DNA of 64,000 bases from Formosa algae (GTDB lineage: Bacteria > Bacteroidota > Bacteroidia > Flavobacteriales > Flavobacteriaceae): positions 40,505 to 104,504 of the forward strand of contig NZ_LMAK01000082.1 in assembly GCF_001439665.1 (NCBI RefSeq), given 5' to 3'. Shown piece by piece: positions 28,290 through 36,589 of the stretch. Each line of letters starts with the position of its first letter. Position 1 is the stretch's first letter. The notes under the pieces are model-generated. The model ran no database searches and had not been told where the DNA came from. It saw only the letters and a program-made list of their open reading frames with translations. The position numbers and the translations under genes were made by a program.

Positions 28290-30980
28290 ATGAAAAAAAG
28301 TAATAACATAAAACAAGTTCTCGTATTGGTCGTTTTAGGAGGTGTATTAAGCCTATCTTTGGGCTTTTCTACCAAAAAAGATCCACCGTATAAAAATCCA
28401 AAACTTCCAGTAGAAACGCGCGTACAAGATTTGTTAAGCCGCATGACATTAGAAGAGAAATTCTGGCAAATGTTCATGATTCCGGGCGATTTAAGTCTTG
28501 GAAAAGATAAATTGAAACATGGTATTTTCGGGTTTCAAATTTCATCTAAAGGTAAAAACGATAATGCTGCCGAGCAAATAATGGATTACGGTTCTACAGG
28601 TAGTGCTCAAGATATGGCAGAGGAGATTAATGCGCTTCAGAAATATTTCTTAGAAGAGACACGTTTAGGTATTCCAATTATTCCTTTTAATGAAGCTTTA
28701 CATGGTTTGGCTAGAGATGGTGCAACGACGTATCCGCAAGCGATTGGATTAGCAGCGACTTGGGATACCAATTTAGTAGGCAATGTGGCAAGTGCAATTA
28801 CAAAAGAAACAAAAACACGAGGTATTCGTCAAATTTTGTCACCTGTATTAAATATTGCTCGCGATGTACGTTGGGGACGTGTTGAAGAAACCTATGGTGA
28901 AGATCCGTATTTAACCACACAAATGGGCTTGTCTTTTATCAGTCAATTTGAAAAAGCAGGAGTCATTACAACACCAAAGCATTTTGTAGCTAATGTTGGT
29001 GCTGGTGGTCGCGATAGTTATCCTATTAGTTTTAACGAGCGTTTATTAGAAGAAATTTATTTTCCAGCATTTAAAGCAGTTTTTAAAGAAGGAGGCGCAC
29101 GTTCTGTAATGACGGCTTATAACTCATTAGATGGTACACCTTGTACATCTAATGAATGGTTATTACGTACTAAACTTAAAGAAGAATGGGGCTTTGACGG
29201 ATTTGTAATTTCAGATGCTGGAGCAACTGGAGGTGCAAATGTGTTACATTTTACAGCGGCAAATTATGCTGAAGCTACAGAAGATGCGGTTGAGGCCGGA
29301 TTAGATGTTATGTTTCAAACCAACTATAATCATTACCCGTTATTCTGGGAAGCTTATGAAAAAGGGATGGTCGATATTAAAGCTATAGATGAAGCAGTAA
29401 GCAGAATTCTAAAAGCTAAGTTTGAATTGGGATTATTTGAAAATCCTTATGTAGATGCAAAACAAGCTGCCGTTTGGAACGGACACGAATCGCATAGAGC
29501 ATTAGCAAGAGAAGCAGCTTCAGAATCTATGGTATTACTTAAGAACAGTAACAATGTGTTACCGGTCTCTCAAAACACTAAAAAAATTGCCTTAATAGGT
29601 CACGATGTTAAAACCGTAAGATTAGGAGGCTACAGCGGACCAGGAAATAATTTAGTTTCTATGTTTGATGGTGTTGCTAACAAAATAGGAGCAGCGCAAA
29701 TTAATTATGCAGAAGGCGTATCTCTAAAAGAAGAAAATCATAGTGTTATTCCTACCAAATACTTATCGACTACAAAAGATGGAAAAGTTGTTGAAGGTTT
29801 ACAAGGCGATTATTATGATAATATTACATTAAGTGGAACGCCAAAAGTTAAGCGCATAGATAAAAAAGTAGGCTTTGGGTGGACGTTATTTTCACCAGAC
29901 GAAAGTTTAGCTTACGATTGGTATTCTGTACGTTGGTCAGGACAAATTAAAGCGCCTAAATCAGGAACATTTAATGTTGGAATAGAAGGGAACGATGGTT
30001 ACCGCATGTATTTAGATGGTAAGTTGATAATTGATAACTGGAAAAAACAATCGTATAATACCATTTTAAAACCCTTTTCTTTTGAAGCAGATAAATCTTA
30101 TGATGTGAAAATTGAGTTTTATGAATCTGCAGGAAATGCCAAATTTAAATTGGTTTGGGATGCAGAAATTAATCAAGAATGGGAGCAGCAAATTGAAGAC
30201 GCAGTAAATCAGGCAAAACAAAGTGATGTCGCTGTAGTTTTTGCAGGTATACACGAAGGCGAATTTAGAGACCGTGCATTATTGGCTTTACCAGGACATC
30301 AAGAAGCCTTAATTAAGGCGGTTGCTGCAACAGGAAAACCAACAGTTGTAGTTTTAGTTGGAGGAAGCGCCATTACAATGGCCAATTGGATTAACGATGT
30401 AGATGGTATTATTATGGCGTGGTATGCTGGAGAAAATGGAGGAAACGGTTTTGCCGATATTCTTTTTGGAGATGAAAACCCAGCAGGACGTTTGCCAATA
30501 ACATTCCCGGTAGACGAGGCTCAATGTCCGTTATACTATAACAACAAACCAACAGGTCGAGGAGATAACTATCATAATTTAACGGGACAACCTTTATTTC
30601 CATTTGGATACGGTTTAAGTTACACGTCTTTTGAGTATTCAAACATTACGTTTAGTAAAAATAATATTGCTTCAACAGAAGCTATACAAGTGACTTGTAC
30701 TGTTAAAAATACAGGTGCTGTTGATGGAGATGAAGTGATTCAATTGTATATCAGAGATGAGTTGTCTTCAGTATCAAGACCTATAAAAGAATTAAAAGGG
30801 TTTCAGCGTGTATTTTTAAAAGCAGGAGCTTCAAAAATCATCACATTTACTTTAGAACCTGAAGCTTTATCTATGTTAGATAAAGATTTAAAACGTGTGG
30901 TAGAATCAGGAGATTTTAGAATCATGATTGGCGCATCGTCTAAAGACATAAGATTAAGAAAAATTTTAACCGTAAAATAA
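28290..30980 (+). CDS. GH3 beta-glycosidase with inserted PA14 domain, second copy
   Basis: Retaining GH3 exo-beta-glycosidase, 896 residues, with an N-terminal membrane-spanning signal (VLVVLGGVLSLSLGFS) lacking a clear lipobox. The catalytic barrel has IARDVRWGRVEETYGEDPYL and the nucleophile D309 in VISDAGATGG. A PA14 domain is inserted at about residues 500-630 (GLQGDYYDNITLSG). The sandwich domain resumes with GEFRDRALLALPG, and an Fn3-like domain closes the protein. SDAGATGG differs from the SDCNAI of the GH3 at 15617, so the two probably act on different beta-linkages. The neighbour 6 bases downstream is a GH30 gene, mirroring the earlier GH30-GH3 pair in opposite order. Confidence 0.92.
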   Translation: MKKSNNIKQVLVLVVLGGVLSLSLGFSTKKDPPYKNPKLPVETRVQDLLSRMTLEEKFWQMFMIPGDLSLGKDKLKHGIFGFQISSKGKNDNAAEQIMDYGSTGSAQDMAEEINALQKYFLEETRLGIPIIPFNEALHGLARDGATTYPQAIGLAATWDTNLVGNVASAITKETKTRGIRQILSPVLNIARDVRWGRVEETYGEDPYLTTQMGLSFISQFEKAGVITTPKHFVANVGAGGRDSYPISFNERLLEEIYFPAFKAVFKEGGARSVMTAYNSLDGTPCTSNEWLLRTKLKEEWGFDGFVISDAGATGGANVLHFTAANYAEATEDAVEAGLDVMFQTNYNHYPLFWEAYEKGMVDIKAIDEAVSRILKAKFELGLFENPYVDAKQAAVWNGHESHRALAREAASESMVLLKNSNNVLPVSQNTKKIALIGHDVKTVRLGGYSGPGNNLVSMFDGVANKIGAAQINYAEGVSLKEENHSVIPTKYLSTTKDGKVVEGLQGDYYDNITLSGTPKVKRIDKKVGFGWTLFSPDESLAYDWYSVRWSGQIKAPKSGTFNVGIEGNDGYRMYLDGKLIIDNWKKQSYNTILKPFSFEADKSYDVKIEFYESAGNAKFKLVWDAEINQEWEQQIEDAVNQAKQSDVAVVFAGIHEGEFRDRALLALPGHQEALIKAVAATGKPTVVVLVGGSAITMANWINDVDGIIMAWYAGENGGNGFADILFGDENPAGRLPITFPVDEAQCPLYYNNKPTGRGDNYHNLTGQPLFPFGYGLSYTSFEYSNITFSKNNIASTEAIQVTCTVKNTGAVDGDEVIQLYIRDELSSVSRPIKELKGFQRVFLKAGASKIITFTLEPEALSMLDKDLKRVVESGDFRIMIGASSKDIRLRKILTVK

Positions 30981-30986
30981 TTTAAT

Positions 30987-32423
30987 ATGAGATATATAAA
31001 AGGACTTGTAGTATGCGCTTTAGTTGTGCTTTCAGCATGTAAAGAAGAAGAAAAAGCTTTAGCAGTCACTTGGAAAACAAGTACAGAAGATGCGGTTTGG
31101 ACCAATAAAACATATTCTAAAAACACAGCAGATTCTAAACCTGATGCTACGGTTGTTGTAAATACAACAGCACAACAGCAAGAAATTACAGGTTTTGGAG
31201 GGTGCTTTAACGAATTGGGGTGGGATGCTTTGGCCATGGTAACTCCAGACGAAAAGCAACAAATTTTAAACGATTTATTTAATCCAGAAACAGGATGTAA
31301 ATTCAGTCTATGCAGAATGCCAATTGGTGCGAACGATTATGCTGTAGACTGGTATAGCCATAATGAAACTGAAGGCGATTTTGCTATGGAAAACTTTTCT
31401 ATAGATCGCGATAAAAAACGTTTAATTCCGTACATAAAAGAAGCTCAAAAAATTAATCCAGATGTAGCTGTTTGGGCATCGCCTTGGTGTCCGCCATCGT
31501 GGATGAAACACAGCAAACATTATGCGTGTAAAGCGAATCCAGAGTTTAACGATTTACCAGAAGAATGGAGTTCTACAGAAGAGCTAGTGTCACGTTTTAT
31601 TACAGAACCAGAATACTATGAAGCTTACGCTTTATACTTCGCGAAATTTGTAAAAGCTTACGAGCAAGAAGGGATTGATATTAGTGCTGTACATGTGCAA
31701 AATGAATACAATTCGGCTCAAAATTTTCCATCATGTGTATGGAAGCCTCAAGATTTAGGAATCTTTATTGCAGATTATTTAGGGCCTAAATTTGAAGCAG
31801 AACATATCGATTCAGAAATTTGGTTAGGAACAGTAGAGCGTCCGCAATTAGAGCGCGTAACCGATGTTATTGAATACGGAAATGCAAAGAAATATATTGA
31901 TGGTGTTGGATTTCAGTGGGCTGGAAAAGGTGCTATAGAAGCCGTTCATGCTACATATCCAGACATGGAACTTATGCAAACCGAAACCGAATGTGGAGAC
32001 GGATCTAACGACTGGGCAGCGGCAGAATATACTTTTAATTTAATGAAACACTATTTTGAAAATGGTGCAAATTCATACATGTACTGGAATATGGTTTTAG
32101 ACGAAACAGGTAAAAGCCAGTGGGGATGGAAACAAAATTCTATGATTTCTATAGACAGCCAAAGCAAAGCGATTACTTATAATCCAGAGTTTTATTTAAT
32201 GAAACATCTAAGTGCTTTTGTAGCGCCTGGTTCTGTTAAAATTGATACGAATGGAGATGATGAGCATGCTATCGTGTTTTATAACGAAACAGAAAACACT
32301 GTAGTTATTTTAGCTTATAATGATGCTACAGAAACTAAAGACTTTCAGTTTAATATAAACAATGAACAAATTACAACGTCTTTAGGTGCTAAATCTTTTA
32401 ACACATTAACTGTTACTTTATAG
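30987..32423 (+). CDS. GH30 retaining beta-glycosidase, lipoprotein, second copy
   Basis: GH30 enzyme, 478 residues, with lipobox VLSAC followed by KEEEKA, so probably surface-exposed. The acid/base is E240 in HVQNEYNSA and the nucleophile E333 in LMQTETECG. SPWCPPSWMKHSK and YWNMVLDETGKSQWGWKQN are family segments. A C-terminal beta-domain follows (APGSVKID). It shares the WGWKQNSMISID and YNPEF context with the GH30 at 14202 but is clearly diverged. One surface and one periplasmic GH30 would allow trimming on both sides of the outer membrane. The subfamily, and hence the choice among glucosidase, xylosidase, fucosidase or glucanase activity, is not settled. Confidence 0.88.
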   Translation: MRYIKGLVVCALVVLSACKEEEKALAVTWKTSTEDAVWTNKTYSKNTADSKPDATVVVNTTAQQQEITGFGGCFNELGWDALAMVTPDEKQQILNDLFNPETGCKFSLCRMPIGANDYAVDWYSHNETEGDFAMENFSIDRDKKRLIPYIKEAQKINPDVAVWASPWCPPSWMKHSKHYACKANPEFNDLPEEWSSTEELVSRFITEPEYYEAYALYFAKFVKAYEQEGIDISAVHVQNEYNSAQNFPSCVWKPQDLGIFIADYLGPKFEAEHIDSEIWLGTVERPQLERVTDVIEYGNAKKYIDGVGFQWAGKGAIEAVHATYPDMELMQTETECGDGSNDWAAAEYTFNLMKHYFENGANSYMYWNMVLDETGKSQWGWKQNSMISIDSQSKAITYNPEFYLMKHLSAFVAPGSVKIDTNGDDEHAIVFYNETENTVVILAYNDATETKDFQFNINNEQITTSLGAKSFNTLTVTL

Positions 32424-32431
32424 GTTGAAAT

Positions 32432-33220
32432 ATGAATAGAAGACAATTTGTAAAATATTTAGGTGCTACAACATTATATGCAACTGCAACATCTTGTGCG
32501 TCTATAAATGTGTTTGGTGATGCTTATAATGAAGAGGTGTCACGTGCAGCTTGGAAAAAACTAGCCAATTCAGGCGAAGCCTTTAAATATGTAAGTCCGA
32601 ATAAAAAATTGCCTAATGTGTTTATCTATGGCGATTCTATTTCTATAGGCTACACACCAAAAGTACGTAAAGAATTAGAAGGACAAGCCAATGTGTTTAG
32701 GTTTCATAAAAATGGGCAATCTAGTGATAAGTTTATTCCTTTTATGGAAACTTTTAAAACAACCATGTTTCAGCCTTATTTAAAAGAAGGTTGGAATTTT
32801 GATTGGGATGTGATCCATTTTAATGTGGGATTACACGATTTAAAGTATTTGAAAGATGGGAAACTTGATAAAATAAATGGTAAACAAGTTAATAGTATAG
32901 ACGCTTACAAAGCTAACCTACATAAGATTTGTCAGTATCTAATGAAAGAATATCCAAAGGCAAAATTAATTTTTGCAACAACAACAGCAGTGCCAAGCGA
33001 AGGTGCCGATGGACGATTTGCAGGCGACAGCGAAAAATACAATGTTGCTGCTTTATCTGTTTTGGAAAATTATCCATCAATACAAATAAACGATTTGTAT
33101 GCTTTTACTAAACCACATGAAAGTGAGTGGTTTATAAAGCCACATAATGTGCATTACAATCAATTAGGAAAAAGCGCACAAGGACAGGAAGTTGCTAAAC
33201 TAATTGCAGAAAATTTATAA
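32432..33220 (+). CDS. SGNH/GDSL-family hydrolase, putative carbohydrate esterase
   Basis: Small SGNH-fold protein of 262 residues. The N-terminus looks like a Tat signal (NRRQFVKYLG) leading to a possible lipobox (ATSC), so its final location is uncertain. Block I is YGDSISIGY with the nucleophile S69. The block V His is in PHNVHYNQLG near the C-terminus. Block III reads NVGLHDLKYL, so the Asn of the usual GxND is replaced by His. Such enzymes often remove acetyl groups from sugars, but lipases and other esterases share the fold. Position between GH30 and GH20 genes with gaps of 8 and 2 bases supports a role in removing acyl groups that would block the exo-glycosidases. Confidence 0.75.
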   Translation: MNRRQFVKYLGATTLYATATSCASINVFGDAYNEEVSRAAWKKLANSGEAFKYVSPNKKLPNVFIYGDSISIGYTPKVRKELEGQANVFRFHKNGQSSDKFIPFMETFKTTMFQPYLKEGWNFDWDVIHFNVGLHDLKYLKDGKLDKINGKQVNSIDAYKANLHKICQYLMKEYPKAKLIFATTTAVPSEGADGRFAGDSEKYNVAALSVLENYPSIQINDLYAFTKPHESEWFIKPHNVHYNQLGKSAQGQEVAKLIAENL

Positions 33221-33222
33221 CT

Positions 33223-35079
33223 ATGAGGTCAATAATTCTTACAATATTATTTTTTGTTTTAACGCTTAATGTTTGGGCACAAGACCAGAAAAATACGTTT
33301 ATTCCACAACCGGAATCTGTCGTATTTCAAGATGGTGGCTTTAAATTAAATGCAAAAACTACAGTATTTATACCTAAAGCTTATGCAAAGGCATTACAAC
33401 CAATACTTGTTGAAAAACTGGAGCAAGAAGTCGGCTTAACATTAGAGGTGAAAACAAGCCGTGTGAATGTTAATTCCAATTACGTTGCGTTTAAAAAAGT
33501 AAAGGACGCATCAATAGATGCTGAAGGTTATGTTTTAGAAGTAACGCCAACGAATATTCTTATAAAAGCAACAGATTATGCTGGTTTGTTTAATGGATTT
33601 CAAACCTTAAGGCAAGCAATTCCTTTAGGTGCTTCAACCGAAACAGCAATTCCGAGTATGTTGGTTCAGGATAATCCGAGGTTTCATTGGCGTGGGGTGT
33701 TGTTTGATGTGTCTCGTCATTTTCAAACTGTAGATTTTATCAAAAAACAACTTGATGTATTGTCAGCCTATAAAATCAATACATTTCATTGGCATTTAAC
33801 AGACGATCAAGGCTGGAGAATTGAAATAAAAAAATATCCAAACCTGACTAAAAAAGGAGCTTGGCGTGCAGAAAGAGATAGTATACATTGGTGGAGCAGA
33901 AAACCTGCTACTGCCGAAGAACCTAAACCTATAGGAGGTTTTTATACACAAGAAGAGATTAAAGAAGTGATTGCTTATGCTAAAAATAGAAATATAGACG
34001 TTATTCCAGAAATCGATGTGCCTGGTCATAGTAAAGCTTTAGTGGCATCTTATCCTGAATTATTTTGTTATGATGGAGAAACTGATGCAAACTTTGAAGT
34101 TGCTGTTGGTGGTAAAGCACCAGATAATGCAGTTTGTGCAGGAAAAGAAACAACTTATGCTTTTTTAGAAGATGTTATTGAAGAAGTTGCCGATTTATTT
34201 CCATCTAAATACATCCATATTGGTGGCGATGAGTGTAACAAAAGCAATTGGAAAAAATGTCCGCATTGTCAATCTGTAATGGAAGAACATCAATTAGCAG
34301 ATGAAGAAGAGTTACAAAGTTATTTTATACAACGTATGAATAAAATTGTGACTGCGCAAAAGAAAACCATGATTGGTTGGGATGAAATTTTAAGCGGAAA
34401 AGGCGCAAAAGGTGCAACTATTATGGCATGGCGTAGAGGGAAGCATACACCAGAATTACAAGCGCCAAGAGAAGGGTATCCAACAATTATGGCATCGTAC
34501 TTGCATTCTTATATTAGCAGAGTACAAGGTCCGACGTTTATGGAGCCTGAAGGACCAAATTCGGTCTTGCCATTATCTGAGGTATATAATCACGAACCGA
34601 TTCCATCAGAATTAACAGAAGAAGAGGCGAGTAGCGTATTAGGTAACGAAACTTGCTTATGGGCAGAATTTACGCCAACTGCTTCACATTTTGAATATAT
34701 GTTGTATCCACGAACTTTAGCAAGCGCCGAAGTATCTTGGAGTCAGCCTAAAGTGAAAAGTTGGGAACGTTTTCAATATGCTTTACAAAACGCTCATTTT
34801 GAACGTTTAGAACGGGATAATATCAACGTGGCCAAAAGTATGTTTACGGTTTACCCAGCATTTGCGATAGATCAATTACATACTGAAGCTATTGTGTATT
34901 TAGAGACAGAAACTGTAGGATTCGATATTTATTATACTGTTGACGGCAGCGAGCCTACAGTTAATTCGAATAAATATGAATCACATTTTAAGACTAAACC
35001 TAAAAACCTTTTAAAAGCAGGATTATTTAACGAAGCTGGGGAGTTATTAGGAGAAATTACTGAAATAAGATTAAAATAG
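33223..35079 (+). CDS. GH20 beta-N-acetylhexosaminidase, secreted
   Basis: GH20 exo-hexosaminidase, 618 residues, with a cleavable signal ending at NVWAQ and no lipobox, so probably periplasmic. The GH20b domain spans about 25-150. The barrel starts with RFHWRGVLFDVSRHFQ and carries D336-E337 in IHIGGDECNKSNW as the catalytic pair, followed by CPHC. A short chitobiase C-like module (IYYTVDGSEPTVNSN, about 560-615) ends the protein, without the extra discoidin domain of the GH20 at 3100. The Trp-rich loop SIHWWSRKPAT is not seen in the other copies. It is followed 6 bases later by a sulfatase, which suggests sulfated HexNAc as a substrate unit. Confidence 0.94.
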   Translation: MRSIILTILFFVLTLNVWAQDQKNTFIPQPESVVFQDGGFKLNAKTTVFIPKAYAKALQPILVEKLEQEVGLTLEVKTSRVNVNSNYVAFKKVKDASIDAEGYVLEVTPTNILIKATDYAGLFNGFQTLRQAIPLGASTETAIPSMLVQDNPRFHWRGVLFDVSRHFQTVDFIKKQLDVLSAYKINTFHWHLTDDQGWRIEIKKYPNLTKKGAWRAERDSIHWWSRKPATAEEPKPIGGFYTQEEIKEVIAYAKNRNIDVIPEIDVPGHSKALVASYPELFCYDGETDANFEVAVGGKAPDNAVCAGKETTYAFLEDVIEEVADLFPSKYIHIGGDECNKSNWKKCPHCQSVMEEHQLADEEELQSYFIQRMNKIVTAQKKTMIGWDEILSGKGAKGATIMAWRRGKHTPELQAPREGYPTIMASYLHSYISRVQGPTFMEPEGPNSVLPLSEVYNHEPIPSELTEEEASSVLGNETCLWAEFTPTASHFEYMLYPRTLASAEVSWSQPKVKSWERFQYALQNAHFERLERDNINVAKSMFTVYPAFAIDQLHTEAIVYLETETVGFDIYYTVDGSEPTVNSNKYESHFKTKPKNLLKAGLFNEAGELLGEITEIRLK

Positions 35080-35085
35080 AAATAT

Positions 35086-36573
35086 ATGAAAATTTCAAAA
35101 TTAACACTATTGCTAATGCTTTTTGTGAGTACGATGTCGGCTCAAAAAAAGCCGAATATCCTATATATTATCTGTGACGATTTGGGGTATGGAGATGTAC
35201 AGGCTTTAAATCCTGAAAAAGGAAAAATTCTGACGCCTAAAATAGATGCTTTTGCTAAAGAAGCCATGACGTTTACAGATGCGCATTCAGCTTCTGCAGT
35301 TTGTACGCCTTCACGATATGCCATTTTAACGGGGCGTTACTCTTGGCGATCACGATTACAACATGGTGTGTTAGCGAGTGGAGATGAATTAGATCCATTA
35401 ATTGCTGAAGATCTGACAACCGTTCCTAAAATGCTTAAAAAAGCAGGATATAAAACAGCAGCGATTGGGAAATGGCATCTTGGATTCAAATTTGTTGATG
35501 ATGATGGAAATCCTGTTCAGGTTTACGATGGTAAAAAAGTTGTAGGACCAGCAATAGGATCTACAGTGCCAAACGGACCAGTATCACGTGGCTTCGATTC
35601 TTATATTGGTTTCCACCACTCTAGAGTGATGAAAACCGTGATTAAAGATGATAAGGTTGTAGATAAAATGCCGCCAATTAAAATGTTACAATTTTTAGGA
35701 GATAATGCTGAAGATTATATCGCTAATGCTTCTAAAACAGATGAACCGTTCTTTATGTATTTAGCGTTGAATTCGCCACATAGTCCAGTTGTTCCTTCAG
35801 AAGCTTGGCAAGGTAAAAGTGGTATGGGTGCTTATGCAGATTTTGTAATGGAAACCGATGATGTTGTAGGTCGTGTACTAGAAGCTCTAGAAAAAAATGG
35901 TATAGCAGATAATACTTTGGTGTTTTTTACAAGTGATAATGGATGTTCTGCACCCGTGGCAAAAGCAGGAAAATTAGAAAAAGAATTTGGACATTATCCT
36001 AGTGCAAATTTCAGAGGTTATAAATCTGATATTTGGGAAGGGGCACATCGTATTCCATTTATCGTAAAATGGCCAGGCCAAATAGAAGCAGGTTCAGAAA
36101 ACGATAAACTGATTTGTCAAACCAGTTTAATGGCTACATGTGCAGAAATTGCTGGGTTAAGTTTAGGCGATGATGAAGGAGTAGATTCATATAGTATTTT
36201 ACCATTGTTAGAGAATAAAAAAGCGAAAACAGATTATAACTTAGTGGTGCATCACTCTATTAATGGAAAATTCTCTATTCGTAATAAAAAATGGAAATTA
36301 GAACTTACTCCAGGTTCTGGCGGATGGTCTAGTCCGACAGATAGTAAAGCGATGAAAGAAAACTATCCAGACATTCAGTTGTATAATATGAAAACAGATG
36401 TGGAAGAAACGACTAATGTGTATGATAAACATCCAAAACTTGTTAAAAAAATGACAGCACAATTGAAAGAAATTGTTGAAAATGGAAGAACAACTTCAGG
36501 AACGTTACAAGAGAATGATGTTAAGGTAGATATGTTTAAAACAGGACAGACCAAAGCATCAGCTGCACATTAA
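35086..36573 (+). CDS. S1 sulfatase (CTPSR type), secreted
   Basis: S1 sulfatase of 495 residues with a signal peptide ending at TMSAQ and no lipobox. Metal-binding D31-D32 are in IICDDLGYGD and the formylglycine precursor is C73 in AVCTPSRYAILTGRYSWRSR. The distal metal site is TSDNGCSAPVAKAG. It is the soluble paralogue of the surface lipoprotein sulfatase at 26696: both have R-Y-x-W-R after the active site, the FRGYKSD(I)xEGxHR segment and PGSGGWS near the C-terminus. A pair of related sulfatases in two compartments fits sequential desulfation before and after import. It follows the GH20 gene closely and precedes a GH92 gene by 16 bases. Confidence 0.92.
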   Translation: MKISKLTLLLMLFVSTMSAQKKPNILYIICDDLGYGDVQALNPEKGKILTPKIDAFAKEAMTFTDAHSASAVCTPSRYAILTGRYSWRSRLQHGVLASGDELDPLIAEDLTTVPKMLKKAGYKTAAIGKWHLGFKFVDDDGNPVQVYDGKKVVGPAIGSTVPNGPVSRGFDSYIGFHHSRVMKTVIKDDKVVDKMPPIKMLQFLGDNAEDYIANASKTDEPFFMYLALNSPHSPVVPSEAWQGKSGMGAYADFVMETDDVVGRVLEALEKNGIADNTLVFFTSDNGCSAPVAKAGKLEKEFGHYPSANFRGYKSDIWEGAHRIPFIVKWPGQIEAGSENDKLICQTSLMATCAEIAGLSLGDDEGVDSYSILPLLENKKAKTDYNLVVHHSINGKFSIRNKKWKLELTPGSGGWSSPTDSKAMKENYPDIQLYNMKTDVEETTNVYDKHPKLVKKMTAQLKEIVENGRTTSGTLQENDVKVDMFKTGQTKASAAH

Positions 36574-36589
36574 AAAAGAGTTATAATTT

